Positions 59,859-64,000 of a DNA stretch of 64,000 bases are shown one piece after another. Source of the DNA: Paenibacillus sp. W2I17 (lineage in GTDB: Bacteria > Bacillota > Bacilli > Paenibacillales > Paenibacillaceae); the NCBI RefSeq assembly GCF_030815985.1, contig NZ_JAUSXM010000001.1, forward strand, positions 3,844,001 to 3,908,000, read 5' to 3'. The position numbers and the translations under genes are program-made. The notes beneath the pieces are model-generated. The model did no database searches. It worked only from the letters and a program-made list of their open reading frames with translations, and was not told the DNA's origin. The stretch's first letter is position 1; every line of letters starts with the position of its first letter.

Positions 59859-60241
59859 AACAATCGCATCCTCATATTGACGTTACCCTGCACCGGCTGC
59901 ACTTTGAATTTACGCAACATGGCCAAGATAGACGCCTTACTGATAATCTGGCCGTTGTCCAAGGTGTATGAATAACCGCCAATGCTTTCCGACTTGATCC
60001 CCTTGGCAATCGACTCATCACCGTTAACCAGGGCATAGTATTGTCCCAACTGTATGAGGGCCAGCCGAGCTTCAGGTGGCAGAACGGGATAAAGGGTCGA
60101 ATCACTGAAATCGTGACCGACCTCTTCAAACACTTCTGTTTCCGCCTGCAGGATATCCATCTGAAGCAACTGCGGGGCTCTCGCCTTGACCTTCTTGAAC
60201 ACCGTGTAATCAATAATTTCTTGCGGTGTGATTAGAGCCAT
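59855..60241 (-). CDS. Head-tail connector protein (DUF3199/YqbG-like)
   Basis: 128 residues, helical. LITPQEIIDYTVFKKVKARAPQLLQMDILQAETEVFEEVGHDF and RLALIQLGQYYALVNGDESIAKGIKSESIGGYSYTLDNG are the YqbG pattern (gp6-like adaptor). It binds the portal. Confidence 0.88.
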   Translation of the reverse strand: MALITPQEIIDYTVFKKVKARAPQLLQMDILQAETEVFEEVGHDFSDSTLYPVLPPEARLALIQLGQYYALVNGDESIAKGIKSESIGGYSYTLDNGQIISKASILAMLRKFKVQPVQGNVNMRMRLL

Positions 60242-60246
60242 ATCGT

Positions 60247-60570
60247 TTACCCCTGAAGCTTCAGGATTTGCTCAATCAGCTCGTCCTCAGAATTCGAATC
60301 TTCCGGGTTACCACCCAATTCTACCAGGAGGGAAAGTTGTTCATCTTCCGTCAGCTTTTTAAGCTGCGTTTTAGTGTATTTCTTGGTTACATCGGTACCG
60401 GATGCAGGAGTAACCTTATCATCTGCCTTGACTTCCTCCAGATCCGAATGTCTTTTCAACAACGCTTCAGCTTCATCCTCGCTAACCTCGATCGGCTCAT
60501 TGGGATAAAAAAAGCGCCCTCCACCAATGTGAAGCGCGCCCTTCTGTTTGTTATATTTCAAATACGGCAT
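60247..60570 (-). CDS. Small head protein downstream of capsid gene
   Basis: 107 residues. PYLKYNKQKGALHIGGGRFFYPNEPIEVSEDEAEALLKRHSDLEEV, then Thr/Lys/Glu-rich KKYTKTQLKKLTEDEQLSLLVELGGNPED with a C-terminal helix reminiscent of a Rho-N/HeH motif. ATG at 60570 has AGGAGGTG 11 nt upstream; the longer raw frame has no ribosome site. Possibly a capsid accessory or decoration protein. Confidence 0.82.
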   Translation of the reverse strand: MPYLKYNKQKGALHIGGGRFFYPNEPIEVSEDEAEALLKRHSDLEEVKADDKVTPASGTDVTKKYTKTQLKKLTEDEQLSLLVELGGNPEDSNSEDELIEQILKLQG

Positions 60571-60604
60571 CTTTTGATGCACCTCCTGTATAAAGTGTGG
60601 GCTA

Positions 60605-61546
60605 TTACAGCTTGTCACCAGACATCCAACCAACCGCATCGATTTCTCGGACAACTGCATCAGCGTAGGCAAACAAGATGTGATAAGTAGAGTCTTTCAC
60701 AGCAGCAACAGCACCCTCAGCGGTACGTTTGTAACGCAATTCGCGTGTAAACACAGGCTTCAGGTTGCTCATTGGGGTTAGTGCTGCAAAGCCGCTGCCC
60801 AAGTTTTCTACCACTTCAATCGGGAAGCCACCAATTTCAGTCAGCTTACCGTTAACCAATGTTGTATCCCCCAGGTTCGTAGGCCGTTTTGTGATTAGAG
60901 CCACAATTTTTTGATAAAGGCGTCTACTCATGAACCATGTCATATCAGGGAAGTTCAAGTACTTTTCGTCCAGAACCAGAGCGTGGTTGATGAAATCATC
61001 AATGGTAGGTTCGGCAGCTCCCAATTCTGTTTTGAAATCAGATGTCTTCATTTTTTTGACGAAGCCGTCCAAGATGGACAAAAACGGGTCAGCGGTTGTA
61101 CCGTCAGCCAGTTTCGCCGTTGTATCGCCGTTAAACATCAGATCTTGGAGGTCGATACCGAATTGCGTTTGCACAAGGTCAATTACCTTGCTCTCAATAT
61201 CTTCGTCACGAGCATTATCGTTGTACCAAACGTCATCATCCGCGATCCATTCATCCCAAAAAACTTTCTTCACCGCGTAATCAATCTTACCGTTAGTGAT
61301 ACCACCGACTCCCGTAGGACTCTCATCGCCAGTGTGTTGGCGAATACGGCGTTTTTTCACGCCCAACGTATCAATTTGCCCCGCTGGGGTATTGCGATAG
61401 AATGGAGCAAGTTTCGCCAATGTAGTTGCTTTGCCAACTGTATCGACCAAGAACGCTTGCGCATCGTTTCGTGGCATCGTAATGTTAACCGACTTGCGGA
61501 TTGAAGCAAGCCCTTTGTCTTTGCTGATAATTGTTTGATTATCCAA
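60605..61546 (-). CDS. Major capsid protein (XkdG-like)
   Basis: About 313 residues. Conserved blocks: QTIISKDKGLASIRKSVNITMP, TGVGGITNGKIDYAVKKVFWDEWIADDDVWYN, NFPDMTWFMSRRLYQKIVALITKRPTNLGDTTLVNGKLTEIGGFPIEVV and the C-terminal AEGAVAAVKDSTYHILFAYADAVVREID. These match the PBSX XkdG/P2-like coat family with an HK97 fold. The start is taken as TTG at 61546 because GAGAGG is 9 nt upstream; the ATG three codons earlier directly abuts that site. It follows the XkdF-like protease gene by 30 nt. Confidence 0.92.
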   Translation of the reverse strand: MDNQTIISKDKGLASIRKSVNITMPRNDAQAFLVDTVGKATTLAKLAPFYRNTPAGQIDTLGVKKRRIRQHTGDESPTGVGGITNGKIDYAVKKVFWDEWIADDDVWYNDNARDEDIESKVIDLVQTQFGIDLQDLMFNGDTTAKLADGTTADPFLSILDGFVKKMKTSDFKTELGAAEPTIDDFINHALVLDEKYLNFPDMTWFMSRRLYQKIVALITKRPTNLGDTTLVNGKLTEIGGFPIEVVENLGSGFAALTPMSNLKPVFTRELRYKRTAEGAVAAVKDSTYHILFAYADAVVREIDAVGWMSGDKL

Positions 61547-61576
61547 TTGAATCATCCTCTCGATTAGTTATTACTA

Positions 61577-62800
61577 TTAGTTGTTAAAATGAGCCATGTA
61601 AGAGGGGCCAGCCGATTTCGTAACTTCCTGCTGTCCGCCAGCTTCTTCTTGACGGGAAATACCACGAGCTTTCTCCACAGTTGCCAACCGGGATTCAATC
61701 GGCGCTAAAGCTTCCTTAAGAACGTCCTTCAATTGATCCGCTATACCGCCTTCAGTCTCCGGTGTAGTCCCTTCCGGATTGTCACCTTCAGCCTTCTCTA
61801 ACTTGTCCAAACGATCTGTAAGCGGACCAAGCGCATCCTTCACGATCTGTGCAATGTCTTCTTTCTTCACTATTTCATCCTCCTCAGGCTCTTCTTTAGG
61901 AACCGTTTTATTTTTAAGGTCAGTCAATGCAGCAATAGCATCATCGATATGCTTCATGTTGCCATCGGAAATCTTCTTGCCTGCCTTAGTAATTTGTTCG
62001 GGCGGTTGTCCCAACTCTTTTGCGATATCTTTTACGGTCAATACATCTTGAGCAATCGTCACAAAGTCTTGAAGGGCTTCCCGAATCTTCTCAGGATCAC
62101 TCTCCAGATCCTCGCTGTACCAACTGTCCCAATTGAAGATGACACTATTGAGCGCATCCTGTGCCGCCCAAAATTCACGACGACGGCGATCACGTTCATA
62201 CTTATCTGCAACTGCGCCTTTGGCAATCTTAGCGCCACCAGTGAAGTATGCCTTCATGGTACGAAAAAAGCCCATAGCTTCGTCATCCGACTTGGCATCA
62301 GGCTCCTGGTCTTGTTTTTCAATTGCTTCTGCAGTCCCGGCCATAGAATATCCGGTAATTTCCCCGCTCTGAATTTGTTCCCAAATCTCATCACTTGCTT
62401 TCGTCACGAGTACCCACGACCCTTTAAGAATCGTCTCGTCACCCAATTCAAAATCTACAGGAGCAATATAGCACTCTACTACATCACCGACACCTGGATC
62501 AAAATCATGCTGCGTGTCCATAACTGCACCCTTGGCAATTGCGAGATTGCTCATGAACCCATGAACAGCCTTTTCAATCTCAGCTGCAGTCATCATATCA
62601 CCATGTGTATCTTCTGCTCCTGGCTCATACACCACACCATATACCAGCCTTTTGGCATCTTCCGCCTTCGTAATCAGGCGAACCTGTTTTTGGAAGTCCG
62701 GTTTCTTAGCGCTCTTGGTAAGGAAGAAACGCTTTTGATTAGCGCCTTTATCAACGTAACTGATGTGTGTGATATCGACATTCGTTAATTCTCTTGGCAT
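61577..62800 (-). CDS. XkdF-like prohead protease and scaffold fusion
   Basis: 407 residues. Residues 1-170 are the XkdF/Peptidase_S78_2 protease: RLVYGVVYEPGAEDTHGDMMTAAEIEKAVHGFM, His in DTQHDFDPGVGDVVECY, KGSWVLVTKASDEIWEQIQSGEITGYSMAGTA with catalytic Ser. The rest is a helical, Glu/Lys-rich scaffold (about 230-400; LGPLTDRLDKLEKAEGDN, LKDVLKEALAPIESRLATVEKARG). The protease probably frees itself and trims the scaffold after head assembly. ATG at 62800 has GGGGGTGA 8 nt upstream; the GTG four codons earlier is inside that site. Confidence 0.92.
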   Translation of the reverse strand: MPRELTNVDITHISYVDKGANQKRFFLTKSAKKPDFQKQVRLITKAEDAKRLVYGVVYEPGAEDTHGDMMTAAEIEKAVHGFMSNLAIAKGAVMDTQHDFDPGVGDVVECYIAPVDFELGDETILKGSWVLVTKASDEIWEQIQSGEITGYSMAGTAEAIEKQDQEPDAKSDDEAMGFFRTMKAYFTGGAKIAKGAVADKYERDRRRREFWAAQDALNSVIFNWDSWYSEDLESDPEKIREALQDFVTIAQDVLTVKDIAKELGQPPEQITKAGKKISDGNMKHIDDAIAALTDLKNKTVPKEEPEEDEIVKKEDIAQIVKDALGPLTDRLDKLEKAEGDNPEGTTPETEGGIADQLKDVLKEALAPIESRLATVEKARGISRQEEAGGQQEVTKSAGPSYMAHFNN

Positions 62801-62879
62801 TTTCACTTTCACCCCCTTTCAGATTTAATCCGATAACAAATAGGCATGATTGCAGAACCATACCGATTTTCATAGAGAA

Positions 62880-63776
62880 TCAGTCCTCCAATTCGTCCAA
62901 GACCTGTTGCCGGATGGCTTCCTTCTCTTCCGGACTCAGGCCTAATATTTTTTTATCCGTAACAGGTGACATCACACACTTACATCCAATACGTTCTCCT
63001 GGTGGAAGCTGCGGATCTCGGGGATAATCTCCGCTATGGCCATTCACATCAAATGGATCATCTACCGGCACCTCATCGCCATCCATCTTTACGTGAGCTT
63101 CCCGCGGGTTATTGTTCTTGCTCCCGCTATGCCGCCACCGTTTGGCGACGACTGACGGGCTTTGCTTGTACGCTTCCCACTGGCTCCGACTTGATGCGGC
63201 AAGTATTTCAGTCTGTGCTGTGACCCGAGCACGCTCGCGGTCGAACTGCGGAAGATCCTTGATTCGCTGAACGGCCTGCTGAATGGATTCGCCTTCATCC
63301 ACGGCTGTGATCAGGGCTTCTTCCACGGCCTTGTGTGAGTTGAGGGCCATAATCTTACCAAGATCCTCGCCCCATTCCTTAATCCACTTGGTAGTGCGGC
63401 CTGATAGGGTTTTAAAAGCAACGTCCTTATCGATGGCAAACATCATGTCAGCCACCAGATCTGTGATAGTCAGTGTCAAAAATATAGATGCTTCAATCCC
63501 CAACAGTTCAGCAAATTCGTCCGCTGCAAACAGATCATTCATGACAAAATTGATGATGGTATCCAGTGTTTCGTCTTTTGCCACGAACGTATTTATCCCA
63601 TCTACAAAATACTTGCGTTGACCACGTAGCAGCTTAGCAACGGCCGATTCAAAGTCTTCCACGTAGTCCGGAACCTTCTGGAGTCCTGGGAAATCCGGGA
63701 TATCCTCTGTGATGTCACCTTCCTCAGCTTTGACGATGGTTGCAATGGATGCCAACAAACGGTCAATTGGTTCCAT
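62880..63776 (-). CDS. Phage minor head protein (Mu F / SPP1 gp7-like)
   Basis: 298 residues. The C-terminal core is diagnostic: RARVTAQTEILAASSRSQWEAYKQSPSVVAKRWRHSGSKNNNPREAHVKMDGDEVPVDDPFDVNGHSGDYPRDPQLPPGERIGCKC, with conserved Cys pair and His. It is an internal head protein packed via the portal. GGAGGG lies 8 nt before the ATG; its start overlaps the portal stop by 14 nt. Confidence 0.91.
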   Translation of the reverse strand: MEPIDRLLASIATIVKAEEGDITEDIPDFPGLQKVPDYVEDFESAVAKLLRGQRKYFVDGINTFVAKDETLDTIINFVMNDLFAADEFAELLGIEASIFLTLTITDLVADMMFAIDKDVAFKTLSGRTTKWIKEWGEDLGKIMALNSHKAVEEALITAVDEGESIQQAVQRIKDLPQFDRERARVTAQTEILAASSRSQWEAYKQSPSVVAKRWRHSGSKNNNPREAHVKMDGDEVPVDDPFDVNGHSGDYPRDPQLPPGERIGCKCVMSPVTDKKILGLSPEEKEAIRQQVLDELED

Positions 63777-64000
63777 GGCCCATGCCCTCCAGTACGTCCC
63801 GCAAGTCTTTCAGCACATGGACGATCTCAGACGATGGTGAAGCCCCCTTTTGCAAAGCAATCGGGAATGTGTTGCCTGTCTGCTGTTGTCTAAGAGACAA
63901 CGGTATATTGGCTCCCTCGTCTTCGAAGGCTTCAACCGTTTTGCCGAGGATCTTGCCCACGTCATCGCGAACATCATTCGGGGACACACCACCGATCTGA
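63763..64000 (-). CDS. Phage portal protein, C-terminal end (XkdE-like; cut by window edge)
   Basis: The open frame runs to the window edge. Visible are about 78 C-terminal residues: GGVSPNDVRDDVGKILGKTVEAFED, then ANIPLSLRQQQTGNTFPIALQKG and a helical tail. The SPNDVR-type motif and the position just upstream of the Mu F-like gene identify a portal of the XkdE type. The stop overlaps the minor head gene start. Confidence 0.8.
   Translation of the reverse strand, partial: QIGGVSPNDVRDDVGKILGKTVEAFEDEGANIPLSLRQQQTGNTFPIALQKGASPSSEIVHVLKDLRDVLEGMGHGTN

Noticed and set aside
61949..62788. 279-codon plus-strand ORF antisense to the prohead protease
   Set aside because: Shadow ORF of the XkdF-like gene with no ribosome site.

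Overview
The window looks like a low-to-moderate GC Firmicute chromosome, most probably Paenibacillus. The evidence is strong AGGAGG ribosome sites with frequent GTG/TTG starts, an EcsAB-type exporter, bacilliredoxin, SdpI, YolD and XkdE-XkdT-type prophage genes, and Paenibacillus-like intergenic repeats. The species call is an inference.

Positions 1-35655 are ordinary host chromosome. They hold a partial signal peptidase I, a GNAT acetyltransferase, sodA, acpS-mutY, an alpha/beta hydrolase, nadE, a bacilliredoxin, an orphan sporulation-type histidine kinase, a BaiN/HI0933 flavoprotein and an ecsA-ecsB-like exporter. A decayed AbrB/Doc toxin-antitoxin pair follows, then two secreted repeat proteins, an MFS exporter divergent from a MarR regulator, and an IS3-family element sitting inside a dyad-symmetric repeat array. 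Next come a 14-TM MFS exporter, a second GNAT, free-Met-sulfoxide reductase, a MerR/TipAS regulator, and a cluster of MerR regulator, MFS, universal stress protein and aldehyde dehydrogenase. The host part ends with SdpI, a divergent Zn/Cd P-type ATPase and its CzrA-like repressor, an AI-2E-family permease, and an ArsR regulator with a luciferase-like monooxygenase.

Positions about 36000-64000 are the left two thirds of a PBSX/skin-like prophage with a contractile tail, read right to left. Order on the minus strand is portal (cut by the window edge), minor head protein, XkdF-like protease/scaffold, major capsid, head-tail connectors, sheath, tube, tail chaperone with a -1 frameshift extension, tape measure, LysM protein, hub, baseplate, tail tip/fibre proteins, holin and a two-domain endolysin. 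Left of lysis lies an AT-rich cargo region: small membrane and secreted proteins, a possible type I toxin peptide, an SRAP protein, a DUF3231 protein, and a large LCAT-like lipase paired with a membrane protein. At the edge is an SOS-controlled three-gene operon (WYL-like, LexA-like winged helix, YolD). Terminase, replication genes, repressor and integrase are not in the window and should lie to the right.

Most worth following up: the 50-bp-phased dyad repeat arrays (one split by the IS), the pair of secreted repeat proteins, the lipase/membrane-protein cargo pair, the SOS operon, the hairpin-dense region with a 32-residue membrane peptide, and the tail-chaperone frameshift.
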